Below are positions 1 to 6,745 of a stretch of 9,893 nt of DNA, in pieces; the first letter of the stretch is position 1; each line of letters starts with the position of its first letter. The DNA is from Desulfobacteraceae bacterium. Its GTDB lineage: Bacteria; Desulfobacterota; Desulfobacteria; Desulfobacterales; Desulfosarcinaceae. A model generated the notes under the pieces. That model made no database searches. It had not been told where the DNA came from and saw only the letters and a list, made by a program, of their open reading frames with translations. The DNA lies in contig JALVRI010000513.1 of assembly GCA_027031325.1 (NCBI GenBank), positions 1-9,893 of the forward strand, in the 5' to 3' direction. A program made the position numbers and the translations under genes.

Positions 1-1866
1 GAAGGTATCTTGCTCCGCCTCTGTATCGGCCGCTTCCCTGTCATAGGCCTGATCAAAAACGGACGTAATGTGTTTTTGGATCGTCCTGGGTGTCACATTG
101 TTGCGGGCGTTGAATTCCAGCTGGATTTGACGACGGCGATCGGTTTCATCAATCGCTTTTTGCATGGCATCGGTCACCTGATCGGCATACAGGATAACCT
201 TGCCATCAACATTTCTGGCAGCCCGGCCGAAAGTTTGGATCAACGCCCGTGCTGAACGCAAAAAGCCCTCCTTGTCAGCGTCCAAAATGGCCACCAGGGC
301 CACTTCCGGTATATCCAGACCCTCCCTGAGCAGGTTGATGCCCACCAGGACATCGAATGTTCCTTGTCTCAGCTCACGGATTATATCCATTCTTTCAAGG
401 GTGCTTATGTCAGAATGCAGATAACGGACAGCAATTCCAAGATCAGAGTAATATTCGGTCAAATCTTCCGCCATCCGCTTTGTGAGAGTGGTTACCAGGG
501 CCCGGCAGCCCTTTTTGCGGCATCCATTGATCTCCTCATATAGATCATCAACCTGGCGTCGTGCCGGCCTGACCTCTACCCTGGGATCTAGCAGGCCTGT
601 TGGCCGTACTATCTGTTCCACCAGCGCATCCCCGCACTTTTCCATCTCCCATTCCGACGGGGTGGCCGAGACATAGATCACCTGGTTTGTCCGCGCCCGC
701 CACTCGTCGAATCGCAAGGGGCGATTGTCAAGGGCCGAGGGCAATCTGAATCCATACTCCACCAAAGTCATTTTTCTAGAACGATCTCCACGGTACATGG
801 CCCTGAGCTGGGGAATGGTGATGTGGCTTTCATCCACGAACATCACATAATCATCGGGGAAATAGTCCAGGAGGGTCGGAGGCGGCTGGCCGGGACGCCT
901 GCCGGTCAAGTGACGCGAATAATTTTCAATCCCGCTGCAATAGCCGATCTCTTGCATCATTTCCAGGTCGAACCTGGTTCTTTCTTCTATCCGCTGGGCT
1001 TCCAGGTACTTTTTTTGTTGGCGGAAAAAGTTGACCCGCTCTTTCATCTCCTCGACGATAGAGGCAATCGCCCGACTGCGTGTAGCCTGGGAGGTGACAT
1101 AATGGCTGGCTGGAAAGAGGGTGATTTTTTCAAGCGGCCTTGTCGCCACGGCCGTCAATGGATCTATCTGTGAAATTGCTTCCAGCTGGTCTCCAAAAAG
1201 ATCGATTCTGACGGCCGTTTGGTCTTCATAGCTGGGGAAGATTTCTATCCGGTCGCCGCGAACCCTGAAAGTGCCCCGGTAGAAATCGACGTCGTTACGC
1301 TGGTAGTGCATGCTTACCAGGCGGTGGAGCAGCTTGGAGCGTGAAATCTCCATGTTGACCTCCAGATCCAGGCGCATGTCCAGATAGTCTTCCGGGGCTC
1401 CCAGGCCGAATATGCACGATACACTTGCAACCACCACCACATCACGTCTCGACAATACCGATCGCGTGGCCGAATGTCGCATTTTATCGATCATTTCGTT
1501 GATGGACGAATCTTTTTGAATATAGGTATCGGTGGTTGGAATATATGCCTCGGGTTGATAATAATCATAATAACTTACAAAATATTCGACCGCGTTGTTC
1601 GGGAAAAATTGCTTGAACTCGGTATAGAGCTGGGCGGCCAGGGTTTTGTTGGGGGCGATCACCAGGGCCGGACGGCCGGCTCGTGCAATCACCTGGGCCA
1701 TGGTAAAGGTTTTTCCCGACCCGGTAACCCCAAGCAAGACCTGGTCCCTGATCCCTCTTTCCAGGCCAAGGCAAAGGCCTTCGATGGCGCCGGGCTGATC
1801 GCCGCAGGGAACGAATTCAGATACCAGATCGAAAGATCCCCCTCTTTTAGGCGCCGTTGATATCAT
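1..1866 (-). CDS. uvrB: UvrABC excinuclease subunit B (3' end cut by window edge)
   Basis: UvrB is the DNA-damage verification helicase-like subunit of nucleotide excision repair; it receives damaged DNA from UvrA and recruits UvrC. I translated much of the minus strand from 1866 to base 1 and found no stop, giving 622 visible codons of a family usually near 660-680. Seen: Walker A GVTGSGKT at residues about 46-53, the damage-probing beta-hairpin YYDYYQPEAYIP at about 99-110, the DESH box at 345-348, the VSATPSEWE segment, and the helicase motif VI string QTFGRAARN. The last codons (VTPRTIQKHI and onward) match the linker before the C-terminal UVR domain, which lies outside the window. The ATG at 1866 is the only sensible start, because a stop codon in frame lies five codons upstream; its Shine-Dalgarno match is poor, which fits translation following ispF 30 bp upstream. 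The gene looks intact and functional. Confidence 0.97.
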   Translation of the reverse strand, partial: MISTAPKRGGSFDLVSEFVPCGDQPGAIEGLCLGLERGIRDQVLLGVTGSGKTFTMAQVIARAGRPALVIAPNKTLAAQLYTEFKQFFPNNAVEYFVSYYDYYQPEAYIPTTDTYIQKDSSINEMIDKMRHSATRSVLSRRDVVVVASVSCIFGLGAPEDYLDMRLDLEVNMEISRSKLLHRLVSMHYQRNDVDFYRGTFRVRGDRIEIFPSYEDQTAVRIDLFGDQLEAISQIDPLTAVATRPLEKITLFPASHYVTSQATRSRAIASIVEEMKERVNFFRQQKKYLEAQRIEERTRFDLEMMQEIGYCSGIENYSRHLTGRRPGQPPPTLLDYFPDDYVMFVDESHITIPQLRAMYRGDRSRKMTLVEYGFRLPSALDNRPLRFDEWRARTNQVIYVSATPSEWEMEKCGDALVEQIVRPTGLLDPRVEVRPARRQVDDLYEEINGCRKKGCRALVTTLTKRMAEDLTEYYSDLGIAVRYLHSDISTLERMDIIRELRQGTFDVLVGINLLREGLDIPEVALVAILDADKEGFLRSARALIQTFGRAARNVDGKVILYADQVTDAMQKAIDETDRRRQIQLEFNARNNVTPRTIQKHITSVFDQAYDREAADTEAEQDTF

Positions 1867-1896
1867 TTGGTGTGCATTTCAAGGGAGACTTTGATT

Positions 1897-2421
1897 TTAT
1901 TTTGATTTTATAAGGACTATACACATTGCGGCCATGGCTTCTTCTTGTCCGATCAGACCCAGTTTTTCGGCTGTGGTAGCCTTGATGTTGACGGCCCGAC
2001 GGTCGATTTCAAGGGCCATGGCCAATTTTGCGGCCATGGCCTGTTTGTAAGGGCTCAACTTTGGTTTCTCGGCAAAAACAGTGGCATCCAGATTGTGTAC
2101 CGCCCAGCCATGCTTGCTCAACATTGAAACGGTCTGCCTCAGTAGTTCCAGGCTATAGATTCCGGCGTACTTCGGATCTGAGTCTGGAAAATGTTCCCCC
2201 AAATCGCCCAGGCCGGCCGCCCCCAAAATGGCATCGCAGGCCGCATGCACCAGCACGTCGGCGTCCGAATGGCCGAGCAGCCCCTTCGGAAACGGTATCT
2301 CGATTCCGCCCAGTACCAGGTGCCGGCCTTCCACCAGGCGATGAATATCATAGCCCATCCCGATCCTGAAGCTTTGCGGCAATGCTTCGGGCCGGCTTCC
2401 TGTCTTTGAACCCGGGGTCAT
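1897..2421 (-). CDS. ispF: 2-C-methyl-D-erythritol 2,4-cyclodiphosphate synthase
   Basis: IspF converts CDP-methylerythritol 2-phosphate into the cyclic diphosphate MEcPP in the non-mevalonate (MEP) isoprenoid pathway, acting as a cytosolic homotrimer. Seen: the metal-binding GYDIHRL (Asp25, His27) and His59 in DADVLVHA, the GEHFPDSD motif at about 75-82, and the ATTAEKLG motif at about 148-155. These fall exactly 17 residues after the E. coli Asp8/His10/His42 set, so the protein (174 aa) has a slightly longer N-terminus than the usual 157-160. The ATG at 2421 overlaps the cyclase stop (ATGA), supporting coupled translation; a later Met (residue 22) would remove the first beta strand. Odd point: the residue matching E. 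coli Arg142 in the usual GRGEG/GREEG loop is Gln159 here (IGQEEAMAA), while the Glu at 161 is kept. Confidence 0.96.
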   Translation of the reverse strand: MTPGSKTGSRPEALPQSFRIGMGYDIHRLVEGRHLVLGGIEIPFPKGLLGHSDADVLVHAACDAILGAAGLGDLGEHFPDSDPKYAGIYSLELLRQTVSMLSKHGWAVHNLDATVFAEKPKLSPYKQAMAAKLAMALEIDRRAVNIKATTAEKLGLIGQEEAMAAMCIVLIKSK

Positions 2422-3353
2422 GCTGTCTGCCCGCCGTCTGCTTCACCGATCACCTGCCAGGCCTTTATCGGCTGGTCCTTTCCCTTGGCCTTGATCGGCT
2501 CCTTGGCCTTGGCCTTGAATTCTCCTTCACCAACGGCCTTTAAGGTCTGGTCCGAAATTATAATCTCACCCGGCATGGCGGCATCACACAACCTGGCGGC
2601 AGTATTGACGGTATCTCCAATCACCGAGTAACTCATTGTCCGCGAGGACCCAATATAGCCCGCCACCAGGCTGCCTGTGTTGATTCCGATCCCAATTGCA
2701 ATGGGGGCGAGTCCTTTTTGTCTCCTTTCGGCGTTGTATTTCTCCAGGGCCTTGTTCATCTCCAGGGCCGCCCTGATGGCCCTTTGAGGATCATCCGGAT
2801 GGGCGACGGGGGCCCCCCAGATAACCATCATGGCATCTCCGATGAATTTATCCACCGTTCCCTGGTAACGGAAGACGATGTCCACCATCCGTTCGTAGTA
2901 TTCATTGAGCATCTGGAGGATAGACGAAGCCTCTGTGTTTTCACTCAGGTGGGTAAAGCCCCGGATGTCGACGAACATAACGGTCGCGATCCTGTTTTCA
3001 CCACCTTTTTCAACCGTCAATTCACCGGAAACAACCATCTCGGCCAGATCGGGAGAGAGCAGGCGCTGAAACCGTTCCCTGGTGGCCGCATCCCTGACTA
3101 TCTTTTCAGCCATGCGGCGACGTTGGTTGAGGGTATACTGGGCATGGGATCCAAAAATTGCAAAAAGGCATAAAACAATTATTCGCATCCAGATATTGTC
3201 GAGTTCAACACCTGTCAACTTTTCAAGAAAGTTGTCCGTCTGCAAAAAAATGGCCATAAACGAATCCAGCAGCCAATATACAGCCGCCAAGGTTATCCCG
3301 ATCACCATCATGTGGTCGGTGATGTTGGAAATACGTCCACCGGATGCCGCCAT
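2418..3353 (-). CDS. membrane-anchored class III adenylate/guanylate cyclase
   Basis: A predicted nucleotide cyclase that would make cAMP (or cGMP) at the cytoplasmic face of the inner membrane. With the ATG at 3353 it has 311 aa: two hydrophobic segments (about 16-38 and 53-73) with a short connecting loop, a linker with RRRMAEKIVRDAATRERF, then one catalytic domain (about 120-300). Active-site residues are all visible: metal-binding Asp129 (VMFVDIRGFT) and Asp173, base-recognising Lys169 (VDKFIGD), and transition-state Asn250/Arg254 (VNTAAR). The second base-recognition position after the Tyr of the SYSVIGDTVN stretch is Ser243 rather than Asp, as in class IIIb cyclases. As a single-domain enzyme it should act as a homodimer. 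Start choice: the reading frame is open back to a TTG at 3491, but a likely promoter overlaps that site and GGGGAG precedes the ATG at 3353; an ATG at 3440 is the alternative and has no ribosome site. It overlaps ispF by 4 bp. No sensory domain is recognised. Confidence 0.9.
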   Translation of the reverse strand: MAASGGRISNITDHMMVIGITLAAVYWLLDSFMAIFLQTDNFLEKLTGVELDNIWMRIIVLCLFAIFGSHAQYTLNQRRRMAEKIVRDAATRERFQRLLSPDLAEMVVSGELTVEKGGENRIATVMFVDIRGFTHLSENTEASSILQMLNEYYERMVDIVFRYQGTVDKFIGDAMMVIWGAPVAHPDDPQRAIRAALEMNKALEKYNAERRQKGLAPIAIGIGINTGSLVAGYIGSSRTMSYSVIGDTVNTAARLCDAAMPGEIIISDQTLKAVGEGEFKAKAKEPIKAKGKDQPIKAWQVIGEADGGQTA

Positions 3354-3493
3354 CGTCTCCCCTTCTTCTCCAGCCACACCTGGCCGGTCGCCGCTAGGAT
3401 CGGCTCTGTAATCAGGCCCAGGGTAATGTTGTTCAACCATCTGAAACGCCAGTCTTTTGTTGAAAATATACCTTATATCCGCATAAACCAATT

Positions 3494-3522
3494 ATATTAC
3501 AGTCAAACCTGCCCCCTTTCAA
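3494..3522 (-). promoter_or_regulatory. candidate sigma-70 promoter for cyclase-ispF-uvrB
   Basis: Reading the minus strand, a -35 element TTGAAA (3522-3517) and a -10 element TAATAT (3499-3494) are separated by exactly 17 bp. Transcription would begin near 3487, which puts the TTG at 3491 upstream of the mRNA start and so argues for one of the later ATG starts of the cyclase. The call rests only on consensus match and position. Confidence 0.45.
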
Positions 3523-3561
3523 GCAAAAGAAGCCAAAATCAGTCCAATCTGTAGGAATCGC

Positions 3562-3589
3562 TTGACAACCGACCGAGTTCATGGAAAAT
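3562..3589 (+). promoter_or_regulatory. candidate sigma-70 promoter for the pilus operon
   Basis: A perfect -35 hexamer TTGACA (3562-3567) is followed after 16 bp by GAAAAT (3584-3589), matching four of six bases of the -10 consensus. It points at the PilM-PilN gene, about 70 bp before its start, and is the only good match on this strand in the intergenic region. The -10 is weak, which could mean activator dependence; this last point is inference. Confidence 0.4.
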
Positions 3590-3592
3590 TTG

Positions 3593-3608
3593 AGCCTGTC
3601 AGCAGGCT
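3593..3608. repeat. perfect inverted repeat, possible operator or leader hairpin
   Basis: AGCCTG, a 4-base TCAG spacer, then CAGGCT form a perfect 6-bp inverted repeat just downstream of the candidate -10 element, straddling the predicted transcription start. It could be a binding site for a dimeric regulator or a short hairpin in the leader RNA. No run of T follows, so it is not an intrinsic terminator. Confidence 0.4.
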
Positions 3609-3648
3609 ATCGAACCAGATAACCAAACGGCAAGGGAGAGCCGGACAC

Positions 3649-3652
3649 GGAG
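3649..3652 (+). promoter_or_regulatory. ribosome binding site fixing the TTG start of PilM-PilN
   Basis: GGAG sits seven bases before the TTG at 3660. It decides the start of the fusion gene, because no ATG lies near the beginning of the open frame. Confidence 0.6.
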
Positions 3653-3659
3653 CGCTACA

Positions 3660-5507
3660 TTGAGCAAACCGGATGAGATCTCCTCCACGGAGAAGTTGTT
3701 GGACCTAATTCGCAGTCCTGCCAGCAAGGATGGCGGCTCTGGTGCCTCGGAGCCAGGGCCCAAATCACCATCACCTCCTGCCGGAAACCCTATCCTACGG
3801 TGTTTCAAGCCCGGCAAACAGGCTGTAGTCGGAATAGATATCGGTCATACCTACATCCGCCTGGCCAGTGTAATCCATAGCAATAATGCCCCCTTGCGCC
3901 TGGTTGGCTATCGTAACGTCCAGCTTGAATCCGAGGCTTCCTTCAAGGACAATGCATTCCTGGGGAAACTGCGGCAGGCATTGGATTCCTTTTGTGGCAA
4001 CAATACCAGGGTCCGCCTTTGGGCCACGACGCCATCATCCCAGGTCGAAAACCGTTGCATCCGTATTCCAAAGGTGCCGCGCAAGCAAATACCCAACGCG
4101 GTTTACTGGACGTTCACCAAAAAGATCAATTTCGATCCCAACAAGGACCTGCTGGATTACGAGATACTCGGTGAAGTGGCCGAAGACGGAGTCAATAAAT
4201 ACGAAATCATGGCCATCAGCGTTCCCAAGGCCCAAATCAGGGAGATGGCCGATGCCTTCGAGGCGCTTGGATATCCCCTGACCGGGATATCGATCGTTCC
4301 TTTTGCTATTCAAAACCTTTTCCGTCGCCGGGTTATCGAAACTGGTAATGAAGATGTGTGTACGCTTTTCATCGGCCGGGACTGGTCGAGGATAGCGATT
4401 TATTCCAGGGGGAACCTCCTGCTGTCCAGAGGTATCAAGGCCGGCATGCGAAGCATGATCGAGGCCATTGATCAGGCTCGCGGCCCCAACGGCAATGAAA
4501 TTGATCGACAAACCCTCCTTACGGCCACCACGCTTTCGGCGGATGAAATATTCCAGCACCTTATCAGTGGGGCGACCGTTTACGAGAAACAGGGAACAAA
4601 TGAAAACCTGCCCAGTCGCAAAGACATATTCCAAATGGTTTTGCCGGCCCTGGAGCGGCTTGTGCGCCAGGTGGAAAGGACCATCGAGCATTACTGCCTG
4701 AATTTTCGCAAGGATGGAATCTCGAGACTCTTCATTTCCGGTCCCGTTGCCGCCAGCGGCATGGTCACGAATTTTCTCAGCACTCAGCTGGAGGTCCCCA
4801 TAACGGTCCTGGACCCGTTCCCCAACTCACAATCTTTCGCCATCGAACAACCCCCCCCTTCAACCATAGCTGAACGGGAAGGCTATGTTCCCTCTATCGG
4901 GATGGCCCTGTCCGACAACCGCTGGACACCGAATTTCCTGTTCACCCATGAAGAAAAGGCCCGCGTTGAACGGACACGCAAAATGAATGTAACGGTTCTG
5001 GCCGTCGGGATACTGCTGTGCATTCTGCTTACCGGGGTATACCTGACCCAGAACCTATTTCTAGCCAAATACCAGGACCAACTTGTCAAGTTGAATCAAA
5101 AGCTTCTGACTTACAATCCACCTGCCGACAAAAACCTGATCCTGACCCTCTTTGCCCGTAGCAAACGCAAGCGAATGATGATCAAACAAATAAGCCGCCG
5201 GTATTATCCACTGGCCTTAATCGAGGAGATAGCGCGCCTCACCCCCGATACCATACGCTTGATTCTCCTGGATACGGTAATGGAAAATGCGCACGAGGGC
5301 AAAACACCGATGGCCGGTTCACTTGTACTGGAAGGCATAATCTTCCCCGGCCGGCGGGGATACGAATCTATTTTGTCAGGATATCTGCTCAAGCTCAAGG
5401 ACTCACCCCTGATGCGTAATCCGGTGATTCAATCAAGAGGCACCCAAAACCTGGGCGGCAGGCAGGTTTTACGCTTCAGGGTCAGATTCGAACTGGTGGA
5501 GACATGA
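3660..5507 (+). CDS. PilM-PilN fusion, type IV pilus / MSHA-like assembly protein
   Basis: A 615-residue protein joining two normally separate pilus alignment proteins. Residues 1-45 are a Ser/Pro/Gly-rich tail. Residues about 52-415 form a PilM-like actin-fold ATPase: phosphate motif VVGIDIGHTYIRLA at about 56-69, a conserved helix LERLVRQVERTIEHY at about 331-345, and adenosine motif LFISGPVAASG at about 357-367. A PNFLF motif at 424-428, resembling the PilM-binding INLLP segment of PilN, comes just before a transmembrane helix (about 442-463). Residues 464-615 are a periplasmic PilN-like domain ending in the typical LVLEGIIF and RFRVRFEL strands. The start is TTG, with GGAG (3649-3652) seven bases upstream; the first in-frame ATG is near residue 184 and would destroy the ATPase. 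It overlaps the next gene by ATGA. In MSHA clusters the equivalent slot is mshI. The role would be the inner-membrane platform linking the cytoplasmic ring to PilO and the secretin. Fusion status is read directly; function is by family. Confidence 0.88.
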   Translation: MSKPDEISSTEKLLDLIRSPASKDGGSGASEPGPKSPSPPAGNPILRCFKPGKQAVVGIDIGHTYIRLASVIHSNNAPLRLVGYRNVQLESEASFKDNAFLGKLRQALDSFCGNNTRVRLWATTPSSQVENRCIRIPKVPRKQIPNAVYWTFTKKINFDPNKDLLDYEILGEVAEDGVNKYEIMAISVPKAQIREMADAFEALGYPLTGISIVPFAIQNLFRRRVIETGNEDVCTLFIGRDWSRIAIYSRGNLLLSRGIKAGMRSMIEAIDQARGPNGNEIDRQTLLTATTLSADEIFQHLISGATVYEKQGTNENLPSRKDIFQMVLPALERLVRQVERTIEHYCLNFRKDGISRLFISGPVAASGMVTNFLSTQLEVPITVLDPFPNSQSFAIEQPPPSTIAEREGYVPSIGMALSDNRWTPNFLFTHEEKARVERTRKMNVTVLAVGILLCILLTGVYLTQNLFLAKYQDQLVKLNQKLLTYNPPADKNLILTLFARSKRKRMMIKQISRRYYPLALIEEIARLTPDTIRLILLDTVMENAHEGKTPMAGSLVLEGIIFPGRRGYESILSGYLLKLKDSPLMRNPVIQSRGTQNLGGRQVLRFRVRFELVET

Positions 5508-6034
5508 AAAAAATAACTCTACCTTCAACCACAGTGATTTACCTTGCAATAGGCGCCCTGGCAGCCCTGGCCATCACACTGGCCGGGATCATCCCTTCCT
5601 ATCGCGCCCTGGCATCGATCAAAAGTCAGATAGCAAGCAAGCAGGTCGAAATAGAGCGCCAAGAGGCCCTCTTCCCCCTTTTCATGACCCTGATAAAAGA
5701 AGTACAGGAAAAAGCACCTCCGGGTTTTGCAATTCCAGATGAGAATAAAGTAGCCCCTCGTGAATTCAGCAAGTTGGAAAACCGCTTTTTCCAACTTGCC
5801 AACAACTATCATCTCAACCTGGAAGAGGTACTGCCGGACACCCAGTCATACCTGGAGGATTCAAGGCTACTGAAAATAGAACTGGTCTTCAGCGGCCGTT
5901 TCAAAGATATCCGGCCCATGGTCTACAGGATATGCAGCCTGGATTACTTGGAACAAATCGAAAGAATTACAATAAAAGCCAATCAACCGGAAAAACTGAG
6001 GGTCAGAATGCGCCTGGCCCTGAGACAACACTGA
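5504..6034 (+). CDS. PilO-like inner-membrane pilus assembly protein (MshJ slot)
   Basis: A 176-aa bitopic protein: a short basic N-terminus (MKK), one transmembrane helix at about 11-30, a coiled-coil stretch at about 35-70 (IKSQIASKQVEIERQE), and a periplasmic alpha/beta domain at about 90-176. This is the layout of PilO/MshJ/GspM, which pairs with PilN in the inner membrane and contacts the PilP connector. Sequence similarity in this family is low, so the call rests on layout, length (PilO is usually about 180-210 aa) and position right after PilM-PilN. The start codon overlaps the previous stop (ATGA) with GGAG just upstream, so the two are probably made in matched amounts by translational coupling, sensible for direct partners. 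Confidence 0.8.
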   Translation: MKKITLPSTTVIYLAIGALAALAITLAGIIPSYRALASIKSQIASKQVEIERQEALFPLFMTLIKEVQEKAPPGFAIPDENKVAPREFSKLENRFFQLANNYHLNLEEVLPDTQSYLEDSRLLKIELVFSGRFKDIRPMVYRICSLDYLEQIERITIKANQPEKLRVRMRLALRQH

Positions 6035-6105
6035 TCAGCCTTGCCACGGGAGGCGCTTACTTGGGTAACTTCCAAATTTAATAAGAGGGAGTCTGGAAAA
6101 CTGCC

Positions 6106-6612
6106 ATGACAACCCGGGAAAAGATAATTTTGATGCTTGCCTGCCTGGCCTTGATTTTCGGTGTTTATGAGCTGTTCCTGGCCGGCCCTGACAGCGGTAC
6201 GGGACATAAGAAAAGTGAATCTTCGGCTGAAATAGCAAGTTTCATTCAGCAGGTATCAAAACAGATAAAGCAAACCGCACTTTCAACAACCGAAAAATAC
6301 GTCATTGCTCACAGCTCCCTGGCGTGGAAGAAAAACCCCTTTCTTGCATCCTTGTCCGCCCTTGGGGGGAAGGAAGCCAAGCAGGTCGAATCTAAAAAGG
6401 GAAATTTACGGCAACCAAGGTGGACCTATTCGGGTTTCGTTTCCCTGGGTTCCAAAAAGCTGGCTATTATAAATGGTATCGAATATGAAGCAGGCGAGAT
6501 GCTTTTGGAAAAAAATTATTATTTACGAAAGATTGAAAATGATCATATCGAAATAGTAAGTATCAAAGACGGCAGGGTTACGATTTTACCCTTGAAGGAC
6601 GATCAGCCTTGA
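6106..6612 (+). CDS. PilP/GspC-like periplasmic connector with membrane anchor (MshK slot)
   Basis: A 168-aa protein with an N-terminal transmembrane helix (about 7-25), a polar, Ser/Lys-rich linker, the segment WKKNPFL at about 74-80 resembling the short Asp-Pro-Phe element that precedes the folded domain in PilP/GspC proteins, and a C-terminal beta-rich domain (about 107-163: YSGFVSLGSKKLAIINGIEY and onward) like the HR domain of GspC/PilP. That domain binds the N-terminal domains of the secretin. Classical PilP is a lipoprotein; here Cys13 lies inside the hydrophobic helix with Met at the -3 position, so lipidation is unlikely and the protein should stay in the inner membrane as GspC does. 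It starts 71 bp after PilO; an in-frame stop upstream and no other start make the ATG at 6106 secure, although its ribosome site is only moderate. Individual function is inferred from layout and context. Confidence 0.72.
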   Translation: MTTREKIILMLACLALIFGVYELFLAGPDSGTGHKKSESSAEIASFIQQVSKQIKQTALSTTEKYVIAHSSLAWKKNPFLASLSALGGKEAKQVESKKGNLRQPRWTYSGFVSLGSKKLAIINGIEYEAGEMLLEKNYYLRKIENDHIEIVSIKDGRVTILPLKDDQP

Positions 6613-6745
6613 AGCTAAGCTTGTAAACGTATTACTTTTCAATCCAGATATGACAATTTCCGGCTATTTGTTTTCGGCAAATTTCGCGGCCCAATTTTTA
6701 AGTCAAACGGAATCGGCTCAACGCCGCCAGCTTTCGGAAAAGAAA

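Larger units (their letters stand above)
3354..3659. other. divergent intergenic region between cyclase and pilus operons
   Basis: This stretch of about 300 bp separates the leftward cyclase operon from the rightward pilus operon. Its left part (3354-3491) is open in the cyclase frame and would be 5' leader or an N-terminal extension if a start upstream of 3353 is used. The right part (3492-3659) holds candidate promoters in both directions, an inverted repeat and the ribosome site of the pilus operon. I see no RNA gene or additional small coding region in it. Confidence 0.6.

Noticed and set aside
823..1860. Plus-strand open frames of 116 and 128 codons
   Set aside because: They lie opposite uvrB, whose minus-strand translation carries all family motifs; the plus-strand products resemble nothing known.
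4035..4691. Minus-strand open frame of 218 codons inside the PilM-PilN gene
   Set aside because: It is antisense to a clear PilM domain, has no ribosome site and no recognisable domain, so it is a by-product of codon usage.
6621..6652. Possible internal promoter before the secretin (TTGTAA near 6621)
   Set aside because: No acceptable -10 element lies at 16-18 bp, and co-directional neighbours make a separate promoter unnecessary.
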